A stretch of 64,000 nucleotides of DNA from Phycisphaerales bacterium (lineage in GTDB: Bacteria > Planctomycetota > Phycisphaerae > UBA1845), in assembly GCA_020639115.1 (NCBI GenBank), contig JACKHG010000002.1:124001-188000 (forward strand), in the 5' to 3' direction. Below, piece by piece: positions 1 to 8,648 of this stretch. The translations under genes and the position numbers were made by a program. Numbering within the stretch: the stretch's first letter is position 1; the number at the start of each line of letters is the position of its first letter. Under the pieces are notes generated by a model, which saw only the letters and a program-made list of their open reading frames with translations, was not told where the DNA came from and ran no database searches.

Positions 1-2254
1 CGCGGCGCACGCGTTCGACGTACACTGGGTTTTCCCGGTAGCCCAGCTCGAAGAACTTGATGCCGTGATAGCCCGGCTTCCGAGCGGCTGTGTCGTGCGG
101 CGCATCGCCCGCTGGAGCGGTCGCCGCCGCCAGGAAGCTCGCCAGCACATCGGCTGGGACCGCGTAGTTGAGCATGGTATGCGTCATCCGCGCTTCGGCG
201 ATGCGGCCGATCATGCCCAGAATGCGGCCGCCCGCGTTCACCAGCGGCCCGCCCGCGAACCCCGGCGTGCTCGTTATCGCATCGATCACCAGCACCCGGC
301 CGCGGTAGGGGAGATCCTGCGTGCCGCGCGTCGCGTCCAGCCGCGTGGTCGTGGACAGCGTCCCGCGTGCAAACGAGATGGGCTCGGCTCCGCTGGCCAC
401 CTTGAAGGGGTTGCCCCCCGCCCAGACGCTTTCGCCGCGCGGGGCCGGCGGCTGATCGCCGCTAAGGTCGAAGTACGGGTATTTTCCAGGACTCTCGCCC
501 TCGGCGACGAGTTGCAGGAGGGCGAGTTGCTGATCGTGGTCGGCACGCACCGACTGCACACCGCGCACGGAGCCGTCGTTGAGGTAGGCGCGAACGTGGC
601 GTCCGTCGAGCAGTGCGGAATCGACGGTCAGCACGAGACCGTTAGAGGAAACCAGGATTCCGCAACCGTATCCCGCAGCTTGACCTACCCGCGCCCCGAC
701 CAGCTTCACCGTTCGCGCCGCCACGGCGGCTAGGTCCGGCGGCAGGGGGTCGGATGCGTCCGCGGCGAGCCGCAGAGAAGCGTCCGGATCGGTGCGACGA
801 TCCAGGATCACCTCCTCGTGCGTCAGCGCGTCGACAGCCCTGATCCGGAGCAGTGCGCCCGAGGCCGGATCGAAGAGCATCCGAGCGGTGGCGTTGTCGC
901 CCAGGTCGGCTGTAACGCACTCCAGCGGTGGGGAGGTGACCGGCTGGTCGCCGTCGAAGCGCACGATCCGATCGGCGCCGGCGTGCTTCAGATCCGCCAT
1001 GGCACTTCGCGAAAAATCAGCCCCATGTGCCCGCACAGCCACCGCCAGCGCCTGGGCTGCGAGCGGGCTGGATGAATCACCGGTGACGTCCCAGTCAGCG
1101 AGCGCGGGCGCGTCGAACGACGCGGCCTGGAAGCGCAGCAGCACGCGCTCAACCGCGTCGAGATTGACGGTCGTATTCACCTCGAACGGTGCATCCTGAT
1201 CGATCTCGATGGGTTCGGTGCGGGCGACGGCGTGTTGCTCGACGCCGTCCTGCCGGCGCCAGGTGATCGGAACCGGCCAGTTCGCCGGCAGCGTTCCGAG
1301 GATGCTGGCGAATTCGTTCGCGGAGTGGATCGTGCGTCCGTCGAAGCCGAGCAGTGTGTCGCCCGGGCGGATGCCCGCGTTCCAGGCCGGAGCATCCTCC
1401 CGCAACTGCGTGAAGATGACGCTGCCGTCGTAGTGGTCGCGCGTGACCGCCTCCAGCGTCCCGTGCTCCGCGAGCAGGCCGGCGCGCAAGGCCGGCGTGA
1501 ACATGCGGATCTGGTTGGCGGTGATGGCGTAGCCCAGGCCGACGTTCACCCGGCCGCGCATGGAGACGCTGATGCGCCCGTTGATGCCGATCACCTCGCC
1601 CGCGAGGTTGAACAACGGTCCCCCGCTGTTGCCTGGATTGATGGCGGCATCGACCTGGATGCAGTCGGAGTAGAGCAGCGTATCGTTGGCGCCAGCCCCC
1701 CACTGGTAGCGGTTGACGCCGCTGACCACGCCGAACGTGACCGTCGGCGTCTGGTCCTCGGAGAGCAGGAACGGATTGCCCAGCGCGAGCACCTCGTCGC
1801 CGACGCGGACGGCATCCGAGTCGCCCAGTTCGGCATGGGGAAATTCATGATCGGCGATCAGGCGGAACATGGCCAGGTCGCCGCCGGGATCGACGCCCAG
1901 CACCTGCAGCGGGTAGAGTTTGCCGTCGGAGAGTCCGCCGAGGCCGCGGCGTGATTCGAGCATGTCGGCGACCACGTGGAAATTCGTGAGACCGTAGCCG
2001 GTTGGATCGAGCAGCACGCCCGAGCCCCCGCCCCGCTCGCTCTCGTCGTAGATCGCCACGACCGCCGGCGTGATCCGCGCGACCACGGCGACGCGCGCCG
2101 CCTCCGCCCGTTCGGCCTGTTCGAGCGCATCAAGATTCCGCGCCTCATCCGCCCGTGCGCCTGCTGCGCAAGCCAGCAGGATCAGCGCCGTCCATGCCCA
2201 CTGGTTGGGGCGCGGCCGCGCAGTGGCGAGTCCACGGTGGAAATACCTAATCAT
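1..2254 (-). CDS. Tandem trypsin-like (HtrA/S1C) exported serine protease, C-terminus cut by window edge
   Basis: This is an exported protein with two trypsin-like folds, read from an ATG at 2254 and open to base 1 (751 residues visible). Residues 20-35 form a signal-peptide-like hydrophobic stretch ending ACAAGARA. Domain 1 (about 55-260) has a full triad: His93 in TNFHVV, Asp126 in GGDLAMF and Ser210 in NPGNSGGPL. A PDZ-like stretch follows (about 270-345), then a region I do not recognise (350-500). Domain 2 (about 510-705) keeps the fold landmarks but has Ser546 (TVDSAL), Gln576 (DQQLALL) and Ala667 (GFAGGPL) at the triad positions, so it should be catalytically dead. The start overlaps the stop of the NPCBM gene as ATGA, so it is the last visible gene of the operon. 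The active first domain suggests periplasmic or surface proteolysis; the substrate is unknown. Confidence 0.9.
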   Translation of the reverse strand, partial: MIRYFHRGLATARPRPNQWAWTALILLACAAGARADEARNLDALEQAERAEAARVAVVARITPAVVAIYDESERGGGSGVLLDPTGYGLTNFHVVADMLESRRGLGGLSDGKLYPLQVLGVDPGGDLAMFRLIADHEFPHAELGDSDAVRVGDEVLALGNPFLLSEDQTPTVTFGVVSGVNRYQWGAGANDTLLYSDCIQVDAAINPGNSGGPLFNLAGEVIGINGRISVSMRGRVNVGLGYAITANQIRMFTPALRAGLLAEHGTLEAVTRDHYDGSVIFTQLREDAPAWNAGIRPGDTLLGFDGRTIHSANEFASILGTLPANWPVPITWRRQDGVEQHAVARTEPIEIDQDAPFEVNTTVNLDAVERVLLRFQAASFDAPALADWDVTGDSSSPLAAQALAVAVRAHGADFSRSAMADLKHAGADRIVRFDGDQPVTSPPLECVTADLGDNATARMLFDPASGALLRIRAVDALTHEEVILDRRTDPDASLRLAADASDPLPPDLAAVAARTVKLVGARVGQAAGYGCGILVSSNGLVLTVDSALLDGRHVRAYLNDGSVRGVQSVRADHDQQLALLQLVAEGESPGKYPYFDLSGDQPPAPRGESVWAGGNPFKVASGAEPISFARGTLSTTTRLDATRGTQDLPYRGRVLVIDAITSTPGFAGGPLVNAGGRILGMIGRIAEARMTHTMLNYAVPADVLASFLAAATAPAGDAPHDTAARKPGYHGIKFFELGYRENPVYVERVRR

Positions 2255-3447
2255 GGCGTCGCCTTCGGCAGAATAACCCGAGCGCTCGCCCAGTCCGCCC
2301 AGTCGCCGACGTCCAGGTTGGCTGCGGGCTCCACGAGCAGCGTCAGCTTGTCCACGTCGTCCACGGGCAAGCGGACGAGCCGCGCGTCTTCTCGGCCGCT
2401 GACGGGCCCGCTGGTATAGAGCTGGCGGCCGTCGCCGAGCACCGTGAAGACCGCGTTGCCCCCGGCGCCCACGGCATCGTCGATACCGATCTCGGCGGCG
2501 AAAACGGCGTACGCACCGCCCAGCGCCCAGGTCAGCTCCGTGCGGGCGTGGACGCCGATGCCGTGGGCGTAGGTTTTTCCGCCAACGCGCAGCGGCCCGT
2601 GGAGCACGTTGGCGTTGCGCACGATCGGCCAGGTGGGATGCAGGATACCCGCGGTGGACTCGCGCTCCGTCGGCAGGGTGTCGAGGTACACGACCCGCGG
2701 ATTGTCCCAGCGCACCGCGCACAGGTCGTCCGCGGGTATTGTCCAGGCGGCGCCGAACGTCGTGGTGACGCGCAGCACGCCGTCCGCAAACTGCAGTTTC
2801 CGGGCAGTAAATCGATCGCCCCGTGCCAGTTCGATCCGGGCGGACTCGGCCGGCTGATCGGCGGCGGCCTTTGCGAAAACCACGCCGTAGACCTTGCTCG
2901 TGCGGAATGCCCGGGCGCGGCCACTGAAGACGAAGGCGCCCTCCTCCGGACCGAGCGACTGCAGCCGCCCGCGGAGCGCCTTGGGCTCGTCATCGAGCGC
3001 GATCAGCACGTCGTGCCCCGGCAAACGGTCCGCCAGCGCTTCATCGAAGAGCTTTCTGGCTGCGCGATTCTCATCACTGCGCAACACGACGCCGGCGAGG
3101 TCGGCGTAGCGTAGCACGACCTGGTCGGACTCCGCGGTGCGCGCGGTGAGTTGCTCGCTGCCGCCATCGGTCAGCGCGCCGGTAAGTCGGCCGCCACCGT
3201 TGAGCAGGAACAGTGCGCCGTCCACGTCCGCCGCGTTCGCGTTGCAACCGGCCCAGGTGATTTCAGCGATGTCGTTCAGCGGAATGTCCGCCGGCTCGTT
3301 GCCCGTGTCGACGTGCGCCGCGGCAGCATCGAGGCCCGTCAACGCGCCGGACCACTGCGTGCCGTCGAGGCCCGTGACCGTCACTTCCTGCGCCGCTGCC
3401 GCTGCAGAAGTCGCCGCAATCATCAAGACCGACAAGAACAGGCGCAT
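2251..3447 (-). CDS. Secreted NPCBM-domain protein
   Basis: This 398-residue exported protein starts with a clean signal peptide (MRLFLSVLMIAATSAAAAAQ). The last 140 or so residues match the NPCBM/NEW2 fold (novel putative carbohydrate-binding module): the stretches GGKTYAHGIGVHA, FAAEIGIDDAVG, FTVLGDGRQLY and the closing DWADWASARVIL are typical. The middle part contains short repeated motifs of the type LRGRLQSLGPE and RFTARKLQFADGVLRV, which are beta-rich and common in planctomycete proteins that carry NPCBM. The chosen ATG at 3447 shares one base with the upstream stop (TGATG), so the open frame beyond it is not used. The stop overlaps the next start as ATGA. Likely role: binding a polysaccharide or glycoprotein at the cell surface. 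The ligand cannot be told from the sequence. Confidence 0.85.
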   Translation of the reverse strand: MRLFLSVLMIAATSAAAAAQEVTVTGLDGTQWSGALTGLDAAAAHVDTGNEPADIPLNDIAEITWAGCNANAADVDGALFLLNGGGRLTGALTDGGSEQLTARTAESDQVVLRYADLAGVVLRSDENRAARKLFDEALADRLPGHDVLIALDDEPKALRGRLQSLGPEEGAFVFSGRARAFRTSKVYGVVFAKAAADQPAESARIELARGDRFTARKLQFADGVLRVTTTFGAAWTIPADDLCAVRWDNPRVVYLDTLPTERESTAGILHPTWPIVRNANVLHGPLRVGGKTYAHGIGVHARTELTWALGGAYAVFAAEIGIDDAVGAGGNAVFTVLGDGRQLYTSGPVSGREDARLVRLPVDDVDKLTLLVEPAANLDVGDWADWASARVILPKATP

Positions 3448-4493
3448 CAGGGCTGCTCCGCGAGTGATTCGTAGTACTGCTCGACCAGCGCCCGGTACCG
3501 GCCGGGAAAGCGGTCGCGGAGCACCTGCAGGATCTTTTCGCGTTCCGCCGCGGGCATCGCCCCCCACGCATCGCCGGGATTGACCACGCGGCCCGCGCGC
3601 TTCGGTCCTTCGTCGGGCGAGCCCGGCACCGCCTGCGACTGGTCGGCGGGGTTCTGCGGTTGCTGCTGCGGCTGGGAACGCTGCTGGTTGCGCGGCGACG
3701 GGCTGCTGGAGCTCTGCGCCTGCTGCTCCTGGTTTTCCACGTCCTCGATCAGCTTGTCGAGCAGTTCCACGGCGCGATCCTGCGCGGACCGGGTGCGTTC
3801 GCCGGGGTCGGCTGCGGCGAGCCGCAGTTCGGAGAAGTTCATCAGGTCCGCGACCTCGCCGATGCTGTCGGGGATCCGGCGGGCGAGTTCCGCGAGCATC
3901 TGCTTCGCGGTGACGACGAACCGCGGGGACGCATCCGGGTAGTCGCGCAGGAAGTTCTTCAGCGTCGCCTCCGCCTCCGCCTGTTCGAGGTTCTGCACCT
4001 GGCAGTAGCCCAGCATGTAGACGAGTTCCGCTTCGTCGAGGCTGTACATCGCGAGCGTCTGGACGTCGTCCAGCAGCTCGCGGATCTTCGCCTCAGCCTC
4101 GATCAGCCGGTGGCCGTGGACGCGGGCCTTGGCGGCGTACGACCGGGCGTTGTAGCGCACGAAGAGATCCTCGTCGTCGGCCAGCGCGTCGAGCGCGGTG
4201 ATACAGGCGGCGTAGTCCTCGTCATCGTAGGCATCGAGCCCCGCGCGGAATTTCGGGGACATCAGCACGAGTGCCTCGATCAGCAGCGACTCGTCGTCGC
4301 TGTCGGCGTCCCGCTCCGCGAGGGCCTTATGAATGACGTCGCGCGCATGCGGGTCGAGCGAATCGAGCTTGCCCACGTGCACCGCCAGCCGCGCGAAGAG
4401 CGGATCGTTCTGCACGTCGGCGCGTGCCGTCGCTGCGGACCCGAGAGCCCCGAGCACCACAACACCGGCAACCATGTGCGCAATGCGTCTCAC
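3447..4493 (-). CDS. Exported TPR-like protein with Gln/Pro-rich linker
   Basis: This 348-residue protein has a signal peptide (hydrophobic core VAGVVVLGALGSAATARA). An alpha-helical tetratricopeptide-like region follows, about residues 80-215, with paired helices such as YAACITALDALADD and AEAEATLKNFLRDYP. A low-complexity linker rich in Gln, Ser and Pro covers about 262-290. The short C-terminal tail (GDAWGAMPAAEREKI...YYESLAEQ) I know from other planctomycete operon proteins of this kind. The start is a GTG whose GTGA overlaps the stop of the coiled-coil gene; an internal ATG at 4475 is the alternative. It sits between the coiled-coil protein and the NPCBM protein, so an adaptor role in an envelope complex is plausible but inferred. 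Confidence 0.82.
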   Translation of the reverse strand: MRRIAHMVAGVVVLGALGSAATARADVQNDPLFARLAVHVGKLDSLDPHARDVIHKALAERDADSDDESLLIEALVLMSPKFRAGLDAYDDEDYAACITALDALADDEDLFVRYNARSYAAKARVHGHRLIEAEAKIRELLDDVQTLAMYSLDEAELVYMLGYCQVQNLEQAEAEATLKNFLRDYPDASPRFVVTAKQMLAELARRIPDSIGEVADLMNFSELRLAAADPGERTRSAQDRAVELLDKLIEDVENQEQQAQSSSSPSPRNQQRSQPQQQPQNPADQSQAVPGSPDEGPKRAGRVVNPGDAWGAMPAAEREKILQVLRDRFPGRYRALVEQYYESLAEQP

Positions 4494-6487
4494 GGCTGCA
4501 TCTCCTTCTCCGCCCGCTCCTGGATTCCGCGGGCCATCTCGACCAGATCCTGCTGCTGCGCGGCGGCCCGCTTGAGCATGGCGGCGACATCGGCTGCGTT
4601 GTCGTCCTTGCGCGCGGCCTCCTCGGCGGCGGCGGTCGCCCGGTTGATGCGCACCTGCGAACTCTTCAGCAGCTTGAGCTCAGCCGAGGTCGGGACCAGC
4701 GGGGCGCTCGCGCCAGCCCCCCCGCCTCCGCCACCGCCCGCCTGCTTGTCCTGCTGCATCTTCTCGCGCAGCTTCTTCAGCGATTCGAGCAGCTCGGTCA
4801 GCACGGCCTGGGCGTCGGCCTGCATCGCGGTCGTCAGCGGCCCCACCTGCGCTGCCGCCAGGCGATCGGCGATGGTCTGCGTGTCGTCCGCGAGCTGCTG
4901 CAGGATATTGGGAAACACAACGGTCGTGCCGTCCTCCTGGAGCAGGCGCACGCCGGTGCCAGCCGCCTCGCTCACCGCGCGCTGCCGATCCGCCAGATCC
5001 GCGCACTTGAGCGTCTCCGCCCGCGTGAAGTTGTCCGCACCGAGCTCGGTAAGCGGCTGCGTCTCCGTGTTGATCGCCGTCTGCTTTTCCAGCATGTCGC
5101 GCAGGCGGGCCTCGAGGCTGGCGAGCACCTCCTCCTGCTCCTCCTTGCGCAACTGCTTGAGCGTTTCCTCGAGTTCGCGCTTGGCGCGGTCGAGTTCGTC
5201 GAGCGCCTTGTCCTGCTCGAGGATGGCCTGCTCGGTGTCCTTGTCGTCGAGCTTCTCGGCGGCGTCGTCCATGTGCTCGCGGGCGCGCTGGACGTTCTCC
5301 TGCCCCGGCGACGGCTTCTGCTGGAGTTGCCGCGGCTGTTTCTGCTGGTCGCCCTGCTCGCCTTGCTGTCCCTGTTGCGATCCGTCCTGAGGTTGGCCCT
5401 GCTGCCCCTGCTCGTCGGCGGACTTCGGTTGCATCTGCTCGGAGAGCCGCTGCGCCTCGCCGGCGATCCGCCGCTGGTCCTCAGCCGCCTGATCGGAGTC
5501 GGCATCCGGGTCGAGCTTCTGCTGCTCTTCCTGGAGACGGTGGATGGCCCGCTCGATCTTCTCGATCGCGTCGCGCTGCTCCGGCTCAGCCGCGTCGGGC
5601 TTGCCGGCCTTCTGCTGATCGGCGGCGCGTTGCATGCCGTCCTTGGCGCCTTCGACGTCCTGAGCCGCGTCGTCCAGCGGTCCCGGAGTCTGTTCGCCGG
5701 GCGCCGGCTGACTGTCCTGCGGGGTGTTGCCCGGTTCATCCGGCGAGTCGCCAGCAGGTTTTTCCGGTGCGTCGGCTGCCTTGAGGTCACCCAGCCGGCG
5801 CGACAACTGCTCCACTTCGCGCTGGAGACGTTCGGCCCGCTCGGCGAGTTTCTCCTGTTCCGCAGCCTGCGGCTGGCCGTCCGGCTGCTCGTTGTTCTTC
5901 TCCTTCGACGCGTCGTCCGCCAGATCCGCCTGATCGTTCTTGAGTTTCTCGAGCGCGCGGGCCGCGTCGCCAATCCGCTTCGCCAGCCGCTTGGCCTGCA
6001 ACGTGCGGGCAGCCGCGCGGCGCTGCTCGATCTGCTCGTCGATTACCCGATCGAGGTTCTCCTTGATCTCCGCGAGACGCTTCAACTCCTCGCGCCGATG
6101 CGCATCGTCCGGGTTGCGATCGAGCAGCACGCCCATGACCGCCTCGAGGTCCGCGAGCAACTGCTCCTGCTCGGCGATCGGCTTGTCGAGAGTGCCGTGG
6201 TCGCGGAGGGCCTCGACGAGTCGATCGATCCGGGCCTTCACATCCAGAGCGCCAGCTTGCTCCAGCGCCGCCTCCAGACGCTGAGCGTTCTCGGGCTCCG
6301 TCGTGCTGAGCTTCTCGCGCAGCCGGAACATCCGATCCTCGAGACGCGCGAGCCGGTCGCGGATCATCTGCTGCTTGGTCGACAGCGCATCCACCGGAGG
6401 CGCGCCCTCGTCCGCGCGTACGCGCCCAGCGGCTGCTGCGATCAGCAGCATCATCACGCCGAATTGTCTGAGCCTGCGCCTGCCCAT
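4490..6487 (-). CDS. Large exported Gln/Glu-rich coiled-coil protein
   Basis: This protein of about 665 residues begins with a signal peptide (MGRRRLRQFGVMMLLIAAAAGRVRA) and is otherwise almost entirely charged heptad-type helix: KQQMIRDRLARLEDRMFRL, EKLAERAERLQREVEQLSRRL, ELDRAKRELEETLKQLRKE. A Gln/Gly/Asp-rich low-complexity part covers about 270-420, and a poly-Gly spacer lies near residue 595. No enzymatic motif is visible. An in-frame ATG at 6532 would overlap the upstream gene by 11 bases; I prefer 6487 because it opens directly on the signal peptide. Proteins of this kind follow the DUF4175-like gene in planctomycete MoxR/VWA operons and are usually left as hypothetical. A scaffold or spacer role in the periplasm is an inference from composition. 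Confidence 0.85.
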   Translation of the reverse strand: MGRRRLRQFGVMMLLIAAAAGRVRADEGAPPVDALSTKQQMIRDRLARLEDRMFRLREKLSTTEPENAQRLEAALEQAGALDVKARIDRLVEALRDHGTLDKPIAEQEQLLADLEAVMGVLLDRNPDDAHRREELKRLAEIKENLDRVIDEQIEQRRAAARTLQAKRLAKRIGDAARALEKLKNDQADLADDASKEKNNEQPDGQPQAAEQEKLAERAERLQREVEQLSRRLGDLKAADAPEKPAGDSPDEPGNTPQDSQPAPGEQTPGPLDDAAQDVEGAKDGMQRAADQQKAGKPDAAEPEQRDAIEKIERAIHRLQEEQQKLDPDADSDQAAEDQRRIAGEAQRLSEQMQPKSADEQGQQGQPQDGSQQGQQGEQGDQQKQPRQLQQKPSPGQENVQRAREHMDDAAEKLDDKDTEQAILEQDKALDELDRAKRELEETLKQLRKEEQEEVLASLEARLRDMLEKQTAINTETQPLTELGADNFTRAETLKCADLADRQRAVSEAAGTGVRLLQEDGTTVVFPNILQQLADDTQTIADRLAAAQVGPLTTAMQADAQAVLTELLESLKKLREKMQQDKQAGGGGGGGAGASAPLVPTSAELKLLKSSQVRINRATAAAEEAARKDDNAADVAAMLKRAAAQQQDLVEMARGIQERAEKEMQP

Positions 6488-6521
6488 GATTCGTCCACGG
6501 CGCGCCGCGTCACGGCGTCGC

Positions 6522-8624
6522 TCAATCCTCAAAGAAATCGTCTCCGCGCTGCTCGAGCTTCTGCTTCGTTTCGGCGTTCAGTTCGCGCTGCAACTGGAGA
6601 ATCTCACGGAGCATGCCCACCGTTTCCTGATACCCCTCCCACTGCAGCATGTTATCCAGCACACCCTGCATTTTCCCGGCAATGTCCGCCTGGGCCGGGT
6701 CGACGTCCGCGGCGAGCGCCACCGTTTTCTCGCGCCCCAGCCGGCGAAGCAGATCGGCGGAGTCGGAGAGATCGCGGCTGAACAACGCCCCAAGCGGATC
6801 GATGATCCCGCCCTGGACGCGCTGCCGCGTTTCGGCGTCATCGAGCCGGTTGATGCTCATCTCGGCGAGGGCCTGCACGAACTGCTGCTGAATCGCTCCG
6901 ACCTGCTGGCGGATCTGCCGCTGCTGGCGCTCGAGCGGCGCGAGCGTCACCTCGAGGTCCGCGAGCGCCTGCGCCTGATCCATCGCCGCCAGCGCGGTGA
7001 GCAACTGCCGGCGCAGGCGCTCCTGGCTGTCGACGAGGCGTTCGAACTGCCGGCGATACTCCTGCTCGCGACGCTGAAACTCGGCGAGCATCTCCTCGGT
7101 GGTCGCGACGCGAAACGTCAGCGTCGTCGAGGATCCGACGCCCGGCCCGGTGACGTCGTTGTAGTCGTGAGCCCGTGCCGTCAGCGTGAGCGCTTCGCCG
7201 ATGTCCGCGTGCGTGTCCGCGACCGTCCAGTTGCGCCGCGTTTCGAAATCGCGCATGCCCGGCTTGAATCCCTCGACGGGCTCTTCATTGCTCTGCCCGG
7301 CCTCCGCGCTGCGCTCCCAGACGAGTTCCGCGTCGGCGAGCCCGAGTTCGTCGGTGAACGCCAGCTCCAGCGGCAGTACCGCCTGCTGCGTGACCAAGTT
7401 GCCGACGTTGGGCGCCAGCATGCGCACCTTCGGCGCGGCGTCCTCGATGATCCGCGCGCTGAAACGCGCCGGCCGCGAATTCGTGAGCCCGTCCCGATCG
7501 AGCAGCTCGAACTGGTACGTTTGCGACTCCGTCGGCGTGACCGCGACGGCGAGCGTCCGCTCGTCAGCATCCAGCCGCTGAATCACCTGCGTGCCGCTGT
7601 AGAGCGCCGCGCTGGCGAGATCCTTCGACACCTGCGCGCGAATGGTCAGCGTGCTTCCGTGGTACATCTCCGCGGACCGCTGGCCGTCCGGATACGTCTG
7701 CACGGGCAGATTCGTATAGCGCGGCGGTTCCACTGTCATCTCGGCCGAGACGACCACCGGACGTTCGCTCAGTGCGACGCTGTACGTCTCCGTGACGTCG
7801 TCGCCGCCCTCGAGGTAAAACGTGAAGTCCTCGCGGGCTCGTGAAAATACCATGCGGAACCCGCGCTCGCCGACTCCGGTCATCGTCTCGCGACCGCTCG
7901 TGCCCGATGCCGTCTCGAAGAAGATGTCCACTTGGCGCGGCACCTGGTACCCGTCCGCCACGCGTGCCCGGATCTCGATATCGTCGCCGATCGCTCCGCG
8001 GATCGGCCCGTCTTTCGGAGCATCCACGATGAGCTGCGTGCGTTGCGGCCACGAGACGTCGCGCAGCAGCAGATTGCGATCGAGCCAGATGCCCATCGTC
8101 TGTGGAGCAGCCACGAACGCGACCACCACGACCACGAGCACCGCCAGCGCGCGCCCCAGCGCGCGCCGGCTGCGCCGCATGTTGATCAGCGCATCGATCG
8201 ACACGCCCCGGACCGCCTGCGCCGCCTCGTTCATCACGGCCCGCACGAGTTCCGGCGAGTTCGTCGTCGCGTCGCCCACGCGACCCGCGGAAAAATCAAC
8301 CGCCGACACCAGCAGCGTGTTCAACTCCGGGTGCCGCTGCTCGAGCGCCAGGGCCATCTCGCGAACCCCGAATCCCACGCGCAGCGGCGCGATCACGTGC
8401 CGCCACAACGCCCACGCACAACCGGCGAGCACCGCGAGCAGCAGCCCGGCGCGCAGGTCCACCCGCAACCGCAGCCACCAGTCGAGCGCCAGTTGCACCG
8501 CCATCGCTCCGAGCGCAACGCACGCCGCGAGCGTCAGGCCGTCGGCGGCGCGCAGCAGCCTCAGCCGGCGCTGCTGGCGCCGCAGCGGCTGGGTGATTTC
8601 GCGATGGAACTCCGTTGCATTCAT
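6522..8624 (-). CDS. DUF4175-like membrane protein
   Basis: This 700-residue protein has an N-terminal membrane part: hydrophobic helices at about 28-48, 58-76 and 155-175, the last one LAVLVVVVVAFVAAPQT. A long extracytoplasmic part follows, with beta-sandwich-like segments (VEPPRYTNLPVQTYPDGQR, LTIRAQVSKDLASAALYSG, FELLDRDGLTNSRPARFSA). It ends in a helical, coiled-coil-prone region (RRQFERLVDSQERLRRQLLTAL and onward). This layout matches the DUF4175 type that follows MoxR-DUF58-VWA genes in Planctomycetota and other Gram-negatives. The ATG lies 24 bases after the upstream stop. The function of the family is unknown; the context points to the same envelope complex as the VWA proteins. Confidence 0.85.
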   Translation of the reverse strand: MNATEFHREITQPLRRQQRRLRLLRAADGLTLAACVALGAMAVQLALDWWLRLRVDLRAGLLLAVLAGCAWALWRHVIAPLRVGFGVREMALALEQRHPELNTLLVSAVDFSAGRVGDATTNSPELVRAVMNEAAQAVRGVSIDALINMRRSRRALGRALAVLVVVVVAFVAAPQTMGIWLDRNLLLRDVSWPQRTQLIVDAPKDGPIRGAIGDDIEIRARVADGYQVPRQVDIFFETASGTSGRETMTGVGERGFRMVFSRAREDFTFYLEGGDDVTETYSVALSERPVVVSAEMTVEPPRYTNLPVQTYPDGQRSAEMYHGSTLTIRAQVSKDLASAALYSGTQVIQRLDADERTLAVAVTPTESQTYQFELLDRDGLTNSRPARFSARIIEDAAPKVRMLAPNVGNLVTQQAVLPLELAFTDELGLADAELVWERSAEAGQSNEEPVEGFKPGMRDFETRRNWTVADTHADIGEALTLTARAHDYNDVTGPGVGSSTTLTFRVATTEEMLAEFQRREQEYRRQFERLVDSQERLRRQLLTALAAMDQAQALADLEVTLAPLERQQRQIRQQVGAIQQQFVQALAEMSINRLDDAETRQRVQGGIIDPLGALFSRDLSDSADLLRRLGREKTVALAADVDPAQADIAGKMQGVLDNMLQWEGYQETVGMLREILQLQRELNAETKQKLEQRGDDFFED

Positions 8625-8648
8625 TGCGGTAGCGCCATGGGCGCGTGT

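Noticed and set aside
4424..6781. A 785-codon plus-strand frame rich in Leu and Arg
   Set aside because: It is the antisense of the Gln/Glu-rich coiled-coil gene; its LLLL/RRR composition is the mirror of CAG/GAG codons, and it has no start signal or homology.
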